Notes: generated from the sequence alone by a model not told the origin. A stretch of 64,000 bases of DNA from Candidatus Chloroploca sp. Khr17 (GCF_004138165.1 NZ_RYFF01000021.1:28686-92685), one strand, 5' to 3'. Counted from the stretch's first letter, positions 44,025 through 53,134 are shown. A program made the numbers and translations.

Positions 44025-44060
44025 TAAGGAGGTGCGGAGGGGCCTGGCTCCTCTGTGGAA

Positions 44061-44963
44061 ATGATTATGTTGCGTACTTTATTGCGTTTTTCACGACCGC
44101 ATACGATTATTGCCACGAGTGTACAGGTCTTCACGCTTTTCCTGATTGTTGTTGGGAGTTTGCAGGCGCTGCCGGCGGCGCTGGGTTCGATTGGTCTGGC
44201 GTTGATCACATGTCTTGCCCTGAATCTCTATGTCGTTGGGCTGAATCAGTTGACCGATGTGAGCATTGATCGCATCAACAAGCCGCATTTGCCTCTGGCT
44301 GCGGGTGATTTTTCCCCTCAAGAGGGGCAGCGCATTACGTTTGTCGCTGGGGCGCTTGGGTTGGTGCTGGCGTGGATTGCCGGCCCCTATTTGTTTCTGA
44401 CGGTCGGGCTGATCATGGCGATCGGGACGATCTACTCGGTGCCGCCGCTGCGCCTCAAGCGGTTTCCTATTCCTGCGGCGCTTAGCATTGCGCTCGCCCG
44501 TGGTTTGATTGCCAACCTTGGGCTGGCGCTGCACTACAATCAGGTCTTTGGGGGCGAAATTCCGGTGGTGACGCTGAGTCTGCTCGGGCTCTTCTTTTTT
44601 GGCTTTGCGCTTGTCATTGCGATCTACAAAGATCTGCCCGACCGCGAAGGCGACCAGTTGCACCAGATCGAGACCTTTACAACACGCCTCGGGACACGCC
44701 AGGTGCTTAATAGCGGACGTGTGATCCTGTCGGTCTGTTATGCCATTCCGATGCTGCTGGCCCTTATTTGGCTGCCTGGTGCGGCCCCCTTGTTTCTGCT
44801 CTTGAGCCACGCCGTTTTGAGTGCGATCTTCTGGTGGGGCAGCCTGCGCGTAGATCTAGGCAACAATCAAAGCATTACCCGTTTCTATATGCTTATCTGG
44901 GCGATTTTTTATGCCGAGTTTATTGTGTTGAGTATTTATGAATTAATTAGGGTGAATTCATAA
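44061..44963 (+). CDS. UbiA prenyltransferase, homogentisate phytyltransferase-like
   Basis: 300 residues, eight or nine membrane helices. Motif 1 is NQLTDVSIDRINKPHLPLAAG (Asp pair binds the prenyl pyrophosphate), and motif 2 KDLPDREGD is the signature of the homogentisate phytyl/solanesyl transferase group rather than of chlorophyll synthase. SRPHT at the start also fits. It would prenylate an aromatic head group (tocopherol- or plastoquinone-like). The start is uncertain: ATG 44061 or 44067. An AAGGAGG sits 29 bases upstream, just after fadD. Confidence 0.82.
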   Translation: MIMLRTLLRFSRPHTIIATSVQVFTLFLIVVGSLQALPAALGSIGLALITCLALNLYVVGLNQLTDVSIDRINKPHLPLAAGDFSPQEGQRITFVAGALGLVLAWIAGPYLFLTVGLIMAIGTIYSVPPLRLKRFPIPAALSIALARGLIANLGLALHYNQVFGGEIPVVTLSLLGLFFFGFALVIAIYKDLPDREGDQLHQIETFTTRLGTRQVLNSGRVILSVCYAIPMLLALIWLPGAAPLFLLLSHAVLSAIFWWGSLRVDLGNNQSITRFYMLIWAIFYAEFIVLSIYELIRVNS

Positions 44964-45889
44964 TGATGCCGCGCACACTCTGGAAGCAGGCAGCCAGTTT
45001 GGTCGTTCTTGGGCGCCCGTTGCATCTGCTTGGCGGGGCGCTCTTTTATAGCCTGGGGGCGGCGACGGCTGTCTATGTCGGGGCGGCGCTCAACTGGGTG
45101 ACGGCGCTCGGGAGTCTGTTGGCGATGCTTGGGGCTCAGTTGATGGCGCACTATAGCAATGATTTCTTTGATTTTGATGCCGATCTGGCGAATCCCAACC
45201 CAACCCAGTGGTCTGGGGGGAGTCGCGTCTTGCCGGCGGGGCACCTTCCCCCACAGGTTGCCCTGATTGCGTCGCTTGTCTTTGGCATGCTCGGTCTGTT
45301 CTTGATCCTCTGGTTTGCCCCACAAACGCCCGCACCAGGATTGACCTTGGTTGTTTTTCTGGTCGCAGCCTTTTTTGCGTGGAGTTACAGCAGCCCGCCC
45401 ATCTGGTTGAATCGACGTCGTCTCGGTGAACTCTTTGGTGCCGTGACCGTACCTGGTTCTACGTTGCTGCTTGGTTTTGTGGTGCAACGTGGCAGCCTCG
45501 AACTGTTGCCTTTGCTCGTGGCGGTTCCGCTCTGCCTGATGCAATTTGGGCAACTAGTGACGGTCAATGTACCCGATGCCGAAGGCGACCGACTGGTAGG
45601 CAAGCATACGCTGATCGTCTGGCTTGGCCCGGATCGCATGCGTGGCCCTTATCTGGCGGTGCTCGCCCTTGCCTACCTGACCTTGCCGATCGTTATGCTC
45701 GCTGGTCTGCCCTGGCCCGTTGCGCTTGCGGTGCTCATCACCACGCCAATCGCCCTCTGGCTCGGCTTCCAGGTGATCCGCGGGGCGTGGCACAAACCAG
45801 CCACCTGGGATGCCCTCGGCTTCTGGAGTATCGGGCTGATTGTTGGCACCGCCTTGTGTCAGTTTGGGGCTTTTCTGTTGCTGCTCTAG
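44963..45889 (+). CDS. UbiA prenyltransferase, MenA-like
   Basis: 308 residues, about nine membrane helices. Motif 1 is HYSNDFFDFDADLANPN followed by GGSRVLPAG, the pattern of 1,4-dihydroxy-2-naphthoate prenyltransferases (MenA). Motif 2 is VPDAEGDRLVGKHT. It probably makes demethylmenaquinone or a related quinone. The ATG overlaps the previous TAA by one base (TAATG), so the two prenyltransferases are translationally coupled and probably serve the same quinone route. Confidence 0.8.
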   Translation: MMPRTLWKQAASLVVLGRPLHLLGGALFYSLGAATAVYVGAALNWVTALGSLLAMLGAQLMAHYSNDFFDFDADLANPNPTQWSGGSRVLPAGHLPPQVALIASLVFGMLGLFLILWFAPQTPAPGLTLVVFLVAAFFAWSYSSPPIWLNRRRLGELFGAVTVPGSTLLLGFVVQRGSLELLPLLVAVPLCLMQFGQLVTVNVPDAEGDRLVGKHTLIVWLGPDRMRGPYLAVLALAYLTLPIVMLAGLPWPVALAVLITTPIALWLGFQVIRGAWHKPATWDALGFWSIGLIVGTALCQFGAFLLLL

Positions 45890-45907
45890 GCCGCCGCCAA
45901 ACTCACG

Positions 45908-45936
45908 TTTACATGCCTTCGGGCAAATGTTATACT
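45908..45936 (+). promoter_or_regulatory. Promoter of the sensor kinase-regulator operon
   Basis: TTTACA (45908-45913), a 17-base spacer and TATACT (45931-45936). The transcript would start near 45943, after the first in-frame ATG (45941), which decides for the ATG at 45971. Confidence 0.7.
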
Positions 45937-45970
45937 TGGAATGATAGTAGTCGGCTTTGGCGAGAGCAAA

Positions 45971-48733
45971 ATGGTCACTGGAGAGTCCACGCGTGCCTCG
46001 ACGATAACACCTGATCAGCCTGATGCATTGCAGCGCTGGCGTGATCGTTTGGTCAAGGTGTTGGTTCGTGTTACCCTGGTCTTCTTTGGCCTCCACTATC
46101 TTGTCTATTTTGTCGAACTATGGGAAGCCCAACAGTTTGTGTCCCTGGGGATCAGAACGATCCTGTTGATTCCACTGCTTGGCCTGGTGTTTATACCCCA
46201 GTATTGGTATCGTCTCCAACTCTACACGCTCTTGAGCATCGGGTTGGGTTTAGCGATCGTCAGTACGTTCCAATACGGGTTGGTTGGCATCGGTCGCCTC
46301 CACCTTCTCTTTACCGTCATTCTCGCCAGCCTTCTGCTTGAGCCACGGCAGGCTGTCCCCTTCACGGTCTTTGCGATGACGCTGGTGGCAGGCATCCTCG
46401 TTGGAATGGCGGTCGGCATCGTTCCAGTTGCCCTTGATCTTGCTGTGCGGGTGGTGAGCACCGATGCGTTGCTGGTCAATACAGCTGCATTGATTACCTA
46501 TGCGGTGCTGATTGGCAATGCCATTGGTTGGTTGATCAACCGACTCTCCCGTAGCTTACGTGAAACGGCAACGGCACTGGTCGAGCGTGATCGCCTCAAT
46601 AACCAACTCGAGTTACTCGTTGAGGCACGGACAGAAGAACTGCGGCGCAGTCAGGCACTCCTTCAGACATTGATTGACAATTCACCGGTGGCGGTCTATG
46701 TCAAAAGCACTGATGGACATTATCTCTTGACCAATGCCTTCACCCAACAGGCCCTCAACCTGAGCCAGGGCGAACTAGAAGGCAAGCGCGATCTCGATCT
46801 CTTTGGCGAACGGGCGCTGCTGTGGCGGGCGCAGGAACAGGAAGCCATCGCCCGTGGTCAGCCGATTGAACGCGAAGTTGAGCATATGCAAGATGGCACA
46901 CTACATACCTACTATGTCACCAAATTCCCCATCTATGATGCGACCGGAGCGATGATGGCTGTCGGTGGCATTGCCTATGATATGACCCCGCGCAAACTGG
47001 CCGAAGGCCGCCTGGCCTACCAGTTGCGCATGCAACTTGCCATTGCGCGCTGTGCCCGCCAATTGTTGCGCGCCAATGTCGATGATGCGCAGCATCAGGC
47101 GCTGCTGATGAGTGTCTTCGAGGAGTTTCGTCAGGCCACTGATCTCTATCATATCGGCCTCTATATCTTGCAACCGATCAACGGCGTTCCCGCCTATCGG
47201 GCGCTCTTTCAATCGCCCGATCCAACGCAAATCAATGACGGAACCCCTCTCACTGAGGTTAATCCGGTCTTTCTTGCGCGCCTGCTCAGCGGCGAACCTG
47301 TGGGCGGCCCAGCAGAAAAGATCTTCATTCCCGGTTCACCGAAACATGCCTTCTGGCAACGCCGCAAGATCGCAGGCATCGCCGCGACCCTCATTACGGT
47401 CAAAGAGTGTCCGTGGGGTTTCGTTGGCTTTGGTTTCGCAGGACCGTATCGACCGCTCGAAACCGAAGAATTAGCGCTCTTGAGTGCGATGGCCGAGATG
47501 GTTGGGGCCTTCTTGAGTCGTCTCGAAGCCAATCGCATGCTGCGTCAGCGCCTCGATGGTCTGGCCGCCCTCAACCAGATTGCCCAGTCGCTGATGAGTT
47601 GGACCGATCTGCCGATGGCCCTGCGCACGGTTGGAAGAGCGTTGCTGCCGCTTTTTGAAGCGAACCGTATTGCTATCTGGCTCTGTGAAGAGCAGACGGA
47701 AAACCTGGTCGCCCTGGCGGTCATTGGTCATCCTGATGCAATCAGCAGTGGTCAAGTTCTCCCGATTGATACGCTCCCCTCTGCCCAGATGGTTCTGGCA
47801 AGTCTCAATGGCACAGTTACGACCGAGCCTGCGTGTGCGCTACTGCTTGGCCCTGATGATGGTACAGCCCCTTTAGCGGGTACGTATCTTGTGCAACCGT
47901 TGATTGCGCGTAAGCGTGGTTTCGGGCTCTTTGTCATCCATGCTCCTCCAGAACGCACGCCTTTTGGCACGAACGAACGTGAACTCGCCCAGATTATTGC
48001 GGGGATGCTGAGTAGTGCCATCGAAAATGCCCGCCTCTATCAAGATACGATGGTACGTACCGCACAGGAAGAACGGCGGCGTCTGGCGCGCGAACTGCAT
48101 GATTCGATTACCCAGTCGCTCTACAGCATGACATTGCTGGCTCGTGCCTGGACAATGACGGTACAGGAGGCTACGGACGAAGATCTTACCAACTGGTTTC
48201 GCCAGATTGAGGAAATTTCGCTCCAATCGCTCAAAGAGATGCGCCTGCTGATCTATCAATTGCGTTCGCCCCAACTCGATGAGCAGGGGCTTGCCGAAGC
48301 GCTGCGGCTCCGCCTTGAGGCAGTCGAAGAGCGAACAGGGATCAAGATCCATCTGGATGCGGAGCGCTACCAACGGATGCTGCCTTCGATGGTTGAGCCG
48401 CAACTCTATGCGCTTGCGCAAGAGGCTTTGAATAATGCGTTACGCCACGCTGGGGCTTCGCTGCTTTCGGTGGTACTCTGCAGTGATGAAGCGCACGGTG
48501 TCTTGCTTGAGGTGAGCGACAACGGGCGTGGCTTTCTGCCCACTGTGCCCTCGTCCGGGCTTGGCTTGATCACCATGCGCGAACGGGCCGAAGCGATCGG
48601 CGGTGAGTTGCATGTGGTAAGTGCCCCTGGTCATGGCACGGTGGTGCGCGTGACGGTGCCCTCGCTGGCCTTTGGTAACGGAGCTGGCCCCGGCGCAAAG
48701 CCTTTCGGTGAGCGTGTAGTCATGATGAGGTGA
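45971..48733 (+). CDS. Membrane PAS-GAF-GAF sensor histidine kinase (NarX/DegS type)
   Basis: 920 residues. Five or six membrane helices (about 20-195), a coiled coil, one PAS domain (about 230-350: LIDNSPVAVYVKSTDGHYL), two GAF-like domains (about 370-530 and 545-690), a HisKA_3 dimerisation helix with phospho-His (ERRRLARELHDSITQSLYSM, near 705) and a C-terminal ATPase domain (NNALRHAG, DNGRGF, GLGLITMRERA). It phosphorylates the LuxR-type regulator encoded three bases downstream. The signal is unknown; the GAF and PAS domains could sense a cofactor or redox state. Confidence 0.92.
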   Translation: MVTGESTRASTITPDQPDALQRWRDRLVKVLVRVTLVFFGLHYLVYFVELWEAQQFVSLGIRTILLIPLLGLVFIPQYWYRLQLYTLLSIGLGLAIVSTFQYGLVGIGRLHLLFTVILASLLLEPRQAVPFTVFAMTLVAGILVGMAVGIVPVALDLAVRVVSTDALLVNTAALITYAVLIGNAIGWLINRLSRSLRETATALVERDRLNNQLELLVEARTEELRRSQALLQTLIDNSPVAVYVKSTDGHYLLTNAFTQQALNLSQGELEGKRDLDLFGERALLWRAQEQEAIARGQPIEREVEHMQDGTLHTYYVTKFPIYDATGAMMAVGGIAYDMTPRKLAEGRLAYQLRMQLAIARCARQLLRANVDDAQHQALLMSVFEEFRQATDLYHIGLYILQPINGVPAYRALFQSPDPTQINDGTPLTEVNPVFLARLLSGEPVGGPAEKIFIPGSPKHAFWQRRKIAGIAATLITVKECPWGFVGFGFAGPYRPLETEELALLSAMAEMVGAFLSRLEANRMLRQRLDGLAALNQIAQSLMSWTDLPMALRTVGRALLPLFEANRIAIWLCEEQTENLVALAVIGHPDAISSGQVLPIDTLPSAQMVLASLNGTVTTEPACALLLGPDDGTAPLAGTYLVQPLIARKRGFGLFVIHAPPERTPFGTNERELAQIIAGMLSSAIENARLYQDTMVRTAQEERRRLARELHDSITQSLYSMTLLARAWTMTVQEATDEDLTNWFRQIEEISLQSLKEMRLLIYQLRSPQLDEQGLAEALRLRLEAVEERTGIKIHLDAERYQRMLPSMVEPQLYALAQEALNNALRHAGASLLSVVLCSDEAHGVLLEVSDNGRGFLPTVPSSGLGLITMRERAEAIGGELHVVSAPGHGTVVRVTVPSLAFGNGAGPGAKPFGERVVMMR

Positions 48734-48736
48734 AGC

Positions 48737-49369
48737 GTGTTGAAGGTGCTGGTGGCTGACGATCATCCGATCGTGCGTCAGGGTTTGCGGCTCTTGCTCT
48801 CGGCGACGCGCGAATTTGAACTGGTTGGCGAAGCGGCCAGTGGCGCTGAGGCGATCATGCTCGCGGCCTCACTCGTGCCTGATGTGGTCATCCTTGACCT
48901 GATCATGCCCGGGATGGATGCGGTACCGGCTATTCACGGGTTGTTACAGGCTGCCCCCCGCGCACGGATTCTCATCCTGACCAGTTTTACCGATGAGGAT
49001 AGTTTGCTAGCCGCCTTGCAGGCAGGTGCTGCCGGATGCATTATCAAAGACTCGAACCCTGATGAACTGCTTGGAGCCATCAGCGCCGTGGCACGCGGTG
49101 AGAGTGCGCTGCATCCGCTGGTAGCTCGCCGCTTGCTCCAACGCCTGCAACATCCGGCCCCGCCACCTCAAGGGCCGCTTGATGCGTTGACTGGGCGCGA
49201 GCGTGCTGTGTTACGGTGCGTTGGGCAGGGCTTAACCAATCAGCAAATCGCCAATGAACTGCATATCTCGATCCGTACTGTGCATACCCATATTCGCAGC
49301 CTGCTCGATAAGCTCCACCTCGAACATCGCACGCAACTCGCCCTTTTTGCCCACGGTCAGCAGATATAG
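48737..49369 (+). CDS. NarL/LuxR-family response regulator
   Basis: 210 residues: receiver domain (VLVADDHPIVRQG, phospho-Asp in VVILDLIMPGMD near 55, Lys in IIKDS) and C-terminal LuxR helix-turn-helix (LTGRERAVLRCVGQGLTNQQ). Start GTG 48737 follows GAGGTGAAGC at the end of the kinase gene, so the two are coupled. Cognate partner of the upstream kinase. Confidence 0.93.
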   Translation: MLKVLVADDHPIVRQGLRLLLSATREFELVGEAASGAEAIMLAASLVPDVVILDLIMPGMDAVPAIHGLLQAAPRARILILTSFTDEDSLLAALQAGAAGCIIKDSNPDELLGAISAVARGESALHPLVARRLLQRLQHPAPPPQGPLDALTGRERAVLRCVGQGLTNQQIANELHISIRTVHTHIRSLLDKLHLEHRTQLALFAHGQQI

Positions 49370-49392
49370 CAATCCTATCTGGGTTGTAAACA

Positions 49393-49434
49393 GGAGTGCC
49401 GACTTATGGTCTTTCAGTAAATGATCCGCTATGC
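49393..49434 (+). repeat. MITE relic (single end of the 42021 family)
   Basis: GGAGTGCCGACTTATGGTCT followed by TTCAGTAAATGATCCGCTATGC matches the inner ends of the element at 42051-42202 over about 42 bases. Only one end is present. Confidence 0.7.
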
Positions 49435-49494
49435 ACGACACGGGCGAGGCCTCAGAGGTCTAGCAGACCTGTGAGGTCTCACCCGTGTCGTCGT
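49435..49494. repeat. Imperfect hairpin repeat after the MITE relic
   Basis: ACGACACGGGCGAGGCCTC...AGGTCT pairs with AGACCT...GAGGTCTCACCCGTGTCGT with a few mismatches. It lies after the response regulator and may terminate it. The rest of 49495-49634 shows no gene. Confidence 0.6.
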
Positions 49495-49634
49495 ACCAAG
49501 CCAGTCAATTGCACTTTTCTGCAATGATCGCTCAATCCTTCTGCGCATGTCTTGCCATCTCCGTGCCTCTATAGTACATTTAGGGTAAGTGTGCTCTTGA
49601 GGTTGTTTCCCATTATATGAGTGTGGAGTTTTTG

Positions 49635-49886
49635 ATGAAGCCGCGTCGCTGGTATAGCAGCCCCGAGTCCCAGACATTCCGGCCACGGTATTCTGTCGAG
49701 CCCTTTCCTCCTTCGATTTATTGGCACTTCACGACCCACACCTCTCGCCAGCAAGGAGGCATCATCAAGCGTGAGCAAGTCATCCTGATTGAGCCAACCG
49801 TGCCACTAACCCGCGCTGAACAGGCCACGCGCTGGCTTGTCAGGCTCTCGGTGCTCTCGCTGCGCTCACGGATGCGCCTGGGTTAA
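49635..49886 (+). CDS. Hypothetical small basic protein
   Basis: 83 residues if started at ATG 49635, which has GTGGAG six bases upstream; an in-frame ATG lies 18 bases earlier. It is rich in Arg, Pro, Tyr and Trp near the N-terminus (KPRRWYSSPESQTFRPRY) and Leu/Arg near the end (LVRLSVLSLRSRMRLG). No family recognised. The ending loosely resembles that of the small protein at 56845, which might be a relative. Confidence 0.45.
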   Translation: MKPRRWYSSPESQTFRPRYSVEPFPPSIYWHFTTHTSRQQGGIIKREQVILIEPTVPLTRAEQATRWLVRLSVLSLRSRMRLG

Positions 49887-50019
49887 GTCGTCTGTAACAA
49901 AGGTTTCCCGGTAGCCCCGCCGACCACGAATATTGAGAACGAATAAACGAATATGGGCTGCCCCATGCGCTCTTCGTTGCTTCGTGGCCCCATTATCAGA
50001 AAACGCCGTTGACAGACGC

Positions 50020-50655
50020 TTAACTTTGCTCGCGGGCGAGATAATAGGTCATGCTGTGGAGGACGGCAACTGGATCGATATAGCGCACCCAGACGTCATC
50101 GGGGGTCTGGAGAATAATCGGGGCATAATTGAGGATGGCGCGCACGCCAGCTTTGATCAGCAGGTCTGCCACGCTCTGCGCGTGGGCTGCGGGAACTGAA
50201 ATGATCGCCAGGCGCACCTGATGCTTTTCGATGATAGCGGGCATCTCGGCATAATCGCGGATTTCATTGTCGCCAACCTGCTGCCCAATCTTCGTTGGAT
50301 CGGTGTCAAAGAGGCCAACAATCTGCAGGCCCTGTTTCTGGAAGCCTTCATAGCGGGCAATCGCCTGACCGAGATAGCCAGCCCCCACCAGGACGACGGG
50401 CCAGCGATGGTTCAAGCCCAGAATGCGTTCGATGTGGGTGAGGAGCTTTTCGACATCGTAGCCAATGCCCTGCTTGCCAAATTCACCAAAATAGGAAAGA
50501 TCCTTGCGGATCTGAGCCGCCGTTACATTAATGCGCTCTCCAAGCTCCTGGGAGGAGATAGAGAGCACCCCTTCATCCAGCAAATAGCGAAGACTTCGCG
50601 CATAGAGCGGTAGTCGGCGGATGACAACATCAGGGGGTACATCAAGACGTTCCAC
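50020..50655 (-). CDS. rex: Redox-sensing transcriptional repressor Rex
   Basis: 211 residues. N-terminal winged helix ([19 protein letters not shown], then [33 protein letters not shown]) and a C-terminal Rossmann domain with [12 protein letters not shown] that binds NADH/NAD+. I prefer GTG 50655, just after GGAGGAG, giving [18 protein letters not shown] 50682 is the alternative. Rex derepresses fermentative, respiratory and hydrogenase genes when NADH is high. Its own promoter carries a Rex-like operator. Confidence 0.93.
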   Translation of the reverse strand: MERLDVPPDVVIRRLPLYARSLRYLLDEGVLSISSQELGERINVTAAQIRKDLSYFGEFGKQGIGYDVEKLLTHIERILGLNHRWPVVLVGAGYLGQAIARYEGFQKQGLQIVGLFDTDPTKIGQQVGDNEIRDYAEMPAIIEKHQVRLAIISVPAAHAQSVADLLIKAGVRAILNYAPIILQTPDDVWVRYIDPVAVLHSMTYYLAREQS

Positions 50656-50691
50656 TCCACTCCTCCGCCCACAGATTGACATTCGGCTGAT

Positions 50692-50711
50692 TTCGTGAAT
50701 TGTAGCACGAA
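50692..50711. promoter_or_regulatory. Rex-like operator overlapping the rex -10 box
   Basis: TTCGTGAATTGTAGCACGAA: perfect six-base arms TTCGTG and CACGAA around eight bases. Rex operators in other phyla have TTGTGA...TCACAA; this is a close variant. It covers the -10 box, so bound Rex would block transcription. Confidence 0.65.
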
Positions 50712-50728
50712 GTTTCAGGTAGTGTCAA
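50699..50728 (-). promoter_or_regulatory. Sigma-70 promoter of rex
   Basis: On the minus strand: TTGACA (50723-50728), an 18-base spacer and TACAAT (50699-50704), 43 bases before GTG 50655. Confidence 0.75.
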
Positions 50729-50735
50729 GATTTTT

Positions 50736-52502
50736 TTACCCCTCGATATCTTTGCGCAAACGAGCGAGGTGGACATCAAGATCGGTAAAGGTCTGCTGTA
50801 GATGGCTCAACTGCCCACGTTGCGCACGCACAAAGCGGGTAAAGGGGGCATTGCGTTCACGGATCTGACTCATCGAGCGTTCAACTTCGCGGCTGACCTG
50901 CTGCTCGATCCCCTGGCCCAGTGTGGCCCGCATCTCATCAACCCGTTCGCGCAGGGCTTTTTTGGCCTGCCGTCGCTTGGCAGGCAGCAAGGCAAAGCCG
51001 CCAACCGCCATCAGGGTCGCCGCGAGAATACCGGTGAAGTCAATCCAGACTGCGGAGGCAAGCGTGACGATGACCGCCCCGAGGCCAACGGCGCCCACTT
51101 CGGTCAACGCCGTTGCGGCAATAGATGCACGGACTTCGTCGACCAACATGGCCGACTCCTGCTCTTTATCATAACTTGCGACCACCGCACTGGCCGTGCG
51201 TCCCACGGAATCGAGCAAGGCACGTCGGTTGTATTCAAAACTCCCGCCAACTGCGCCGATCAACTTATCAGTGTGCTGACTCGAACGTCGTTTGATATAG
51301 TCATCGATGCTTTGTTGGAGGCGCAGGTTCTTCTCGATCATCCAGTCGATGAGCGTATGCACCTTGCTCTCGATCGCGGTATTGAGGTCACCGACGACCT
51401 CATCTTCAAACATGGCCCGAAACGCATCGCCATTCATCAAATCAGCCAAGCGCTGAATCCTGATATGCTCATCAAAAAAGTGATCGCCACGAGTGACCAG
51501 ATCCTGCAGGATCTGGTCGATCTCGCCCAGATAGTAGCGTGAGTCGTTCTGCAGATCCTCTTGGAAGAGGGTCAACTGTTGTTCAACATTCTCAATCGTC
51601 ACCAGATCTTCGCGCAGCGTAGCCAGGCGCGTCTCGGTGGCGCCTTGATATTTGCGATTGAGGCGCTGGGCGACCCCAAGCGGCGAGAGCAATTTCAGCC
51701 TGACGCGGGTCTCTTCGTCGAGCGTATCAACGACATACTCTTCCACCTTGCCAAAGCGACTCGTCTCCCAGAGGCGTTCACGCTCTTCGCCATTGCTCTG
51801 GCGGGCGCGGATCGCCTGGCGTGCCGAGACGGGAAAGATTTCGGGGGTGACACCAAGCAAGGCATGCGCGTTGTCACGCACAAAGCCGAGCACCTGTTCT
51901 TGCTCAGCCGGGCTGAGAATATCAATTTTGTTCAGCAGGATAATGATCTTCTTGCCCCACTCTTTGATTATCTCCAGAAAACCGCGTTCACTCTCGGTAA
52001 ACGGGCGATCGGCGGAAGTTGTAAAGAGTACCAGGTCGGCGCGGGGGATGAACTCGTGGGTCAGTTGCTCGTGATGCCGAATGACGGCATTCGTACCTGG
52101 TGTATCAACAATCGTCAGTTGGCGTAGCACCTCGGCGGGGAAGGTCGTTACCCGCAACCCACTGGAAAGCAGGCTGCTCGTCACCTCATCGCCATACTGC
52201 AAGAGCGTGATCGCATCGGTAGTTGGGGTCACACCTTCGGGCAGCAACTGGTCACCGAGCAATGCATTAAGAAAGCTCGACTTGCCCGAGTTAAATTCGC
52301 CCGCGACCACAATAAGAAAAAGGCCCTCGAGATGCGTGATCGTCTCGCGGAGCGTGCGCTGATCGGCGGCATCAAGATCGGCCCCAAACGACTCAAGGGC
52401 AGCGGCCAGTTGCTCCAAGACTGATCGTAACGCTGCGAGCAAAGCCTCATGGCGATCAGTGATCAACCTTTTGCGTTGCAGCAAGCCATCCATAAATGTC
52501 AT
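50736..52502 (-). CDS. Bacterial dynamin-like GTPase
   Basis: 588 residues. G1 is GEFNSGKSSFLNALLG (near 68), G3 DTPG (near 135) and G4 NKID (near 190). A helical stalk follows, with two adjacent hydrophobic segments (about 465-515, VGAVGLGAVIVTLASAVW and the following stretch) that look like a membrane paddle, then a coiled C-terminal arm. Such proteins remodel or repair membranes, for example under stress or phage attack. It stands alone, without the tandem second dynamin gene seen in some bacteria. Confidence 0.88.
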   Translation of the reverse strand: MTFMDGLLQRKRLITDRHEALLAALRSVLEQLAAALESFGADLDAADQRTLRETITHLEGLFLIVVAGEFNSGKSSFLNALLGDQLLPEGVTPTTDAITLLQYGDEVTSSLLSSGLRVTTFPAEVLRQLTIVDTPGTNAVIRHHEQLTHEFIPRADLVLFTTSADRPFTESERGFLEIIKEWGKKIIILLNKIDILSPAEQEQVLGFVRDNAHALLGVTPEIFPVSARQAIRARQSNGEERERLWETSRFGKVEEYVVDTLDEETRVRLKLLSPLGVAQRLNRKYQGATETRLATLREDLVTIENVEQQLTLFQEDLQNDSRYYLGEIDQILQDLVTRGDHFFDEHIRIQRLADLMNGDAFRAMFEDEVVGDLNTAIESKVHTLIDWMIEKNLRLQQSIDDYIKRRSSQHTDKLIGAVGGSFEYNRRALLDSVGRTASAVVASYDKEQESAMLVDEVRASIAATALTEVGAVGLGAVIVTLASAVWIDFTGILAATLMAVGGFALLPAKRRQAKKALRERVDEMRATLGQGIEQQVSREVERSMSQIRERNAPFTRFVRAQRGQLSHLQQTFTDLDVHLARLRKDIEG

Positions 52503-52569
52503 AACATAACGCCTTCACTCAATTCATCCAAGAAGGTGCTATACTCTACAGTATCTCCTTCTCCTCTCA

Positions 52570-52610
52570 CTCTGGGGGTAGTGCCAAGGGCACTACCCCC
52601 AGAGTTTTTT
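52570..52610. terminator. Terminator hairpin with T-tract on the plus strand
   Basis: 16-bp perfect stem (52570-52585 with 52589-52604), AAG loop, then TTTTTT (52605-52610). It follows no plus-strand gene, so it probably ends the minus-strand gene at 52626 (where the run is an A-tract ahead of the stem). Confidence 0.6.
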
Positions 52611-52625
52611 GCTTTAGACTACGGG

Positions 52626-52976
52626 TTAAAGGGCGCGTACCAGCGACGCGAAGCCAGCAAAAACCAGGGCCAGCCCGATCAAGCCATAGAGCACAACAGG
52701 GGCAAGCTCGCCCCAGCTAAAGGAACGTAAACGGCGAGGTGGGCCGGCTGTTTCGATGCGTTGCCCCCGCCAGTAGGTCACTCGTGTGGTCTCACGGGCA
52801 CCGGGCAAGCGCCCCCCGATCAACGTCCAGGCCTGCCATGCTTGCCAGAGGAGATAGCCCCCGCCACCCCAGAAAGTCACCACAAGAACAGGCCAGGGCA
52901 AGGTCTGGGCATTAGCCAGCACAACAATGAAACCAAGCAGCGCCACCCAGCGCCAATCAAAACGAAACTGTCGCAT
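52626..52976 (-). CDS. Hypothetical membrane protein
   Basis: 116 residues with two hydrophobic N-terminal segments (WVALLGFIVVLANA, LVVTFWGGGGYLLW), a basic middle loop (PPRRLRSFSW) and one C-terminal membrane segment (VVLYGLIGLALVFAGFASL). No family recognised. It lies between the dynamin gene and an orphan receiver, both in the same direction. Confidence 0.65.
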   Translation of the reverse strand: MRQFRFDWRWVALLGFIVVLANAQTLPWPVLVVTFWGGGGYLLWQAWQAWTLIGGRLPGARETTRVTYWRGQRIETAGPPRRLRSFSWGELAPVVLYGLIGLALVFAGFASLVRAL

Positions 52977-53068
52977 GCAGTCTTACCTTTGCCATGATAC
53001 GTATATCGTATCATACCATAGTGTAGACAGGCGAGGGGACCAGGGCATCTTCACCTAGCGCGATCGCG

Positions 53069-53097
53069 AAAAAAGCCGCCTGCGTTGCAGGCGGCTT
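53069..53097 (-). terminator. Rho-independent terminator of the orphan receiver gene
   Basis: On the minus strand an 11-bp stem AAGCCGCCTGC/GCAGGCGGCTT with AAC loop is followed by a six-T run (complement of 53069-53074). Confidence 0.8.
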
Positions 53098-53134
53098 GGA
53101 TCAACGAACATCGACGTGAATGAAAGATGACGAC

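Noticed and set aside
44061..45889. Chlorophyll/bacteriochlorophyll synthase (BchG/ChlG)
   Set aside because: Motif 1 lacks the NExxDRxxDxxNEPxRPIPSG pattern of that group; the motifs fit HPT and MenA types better.
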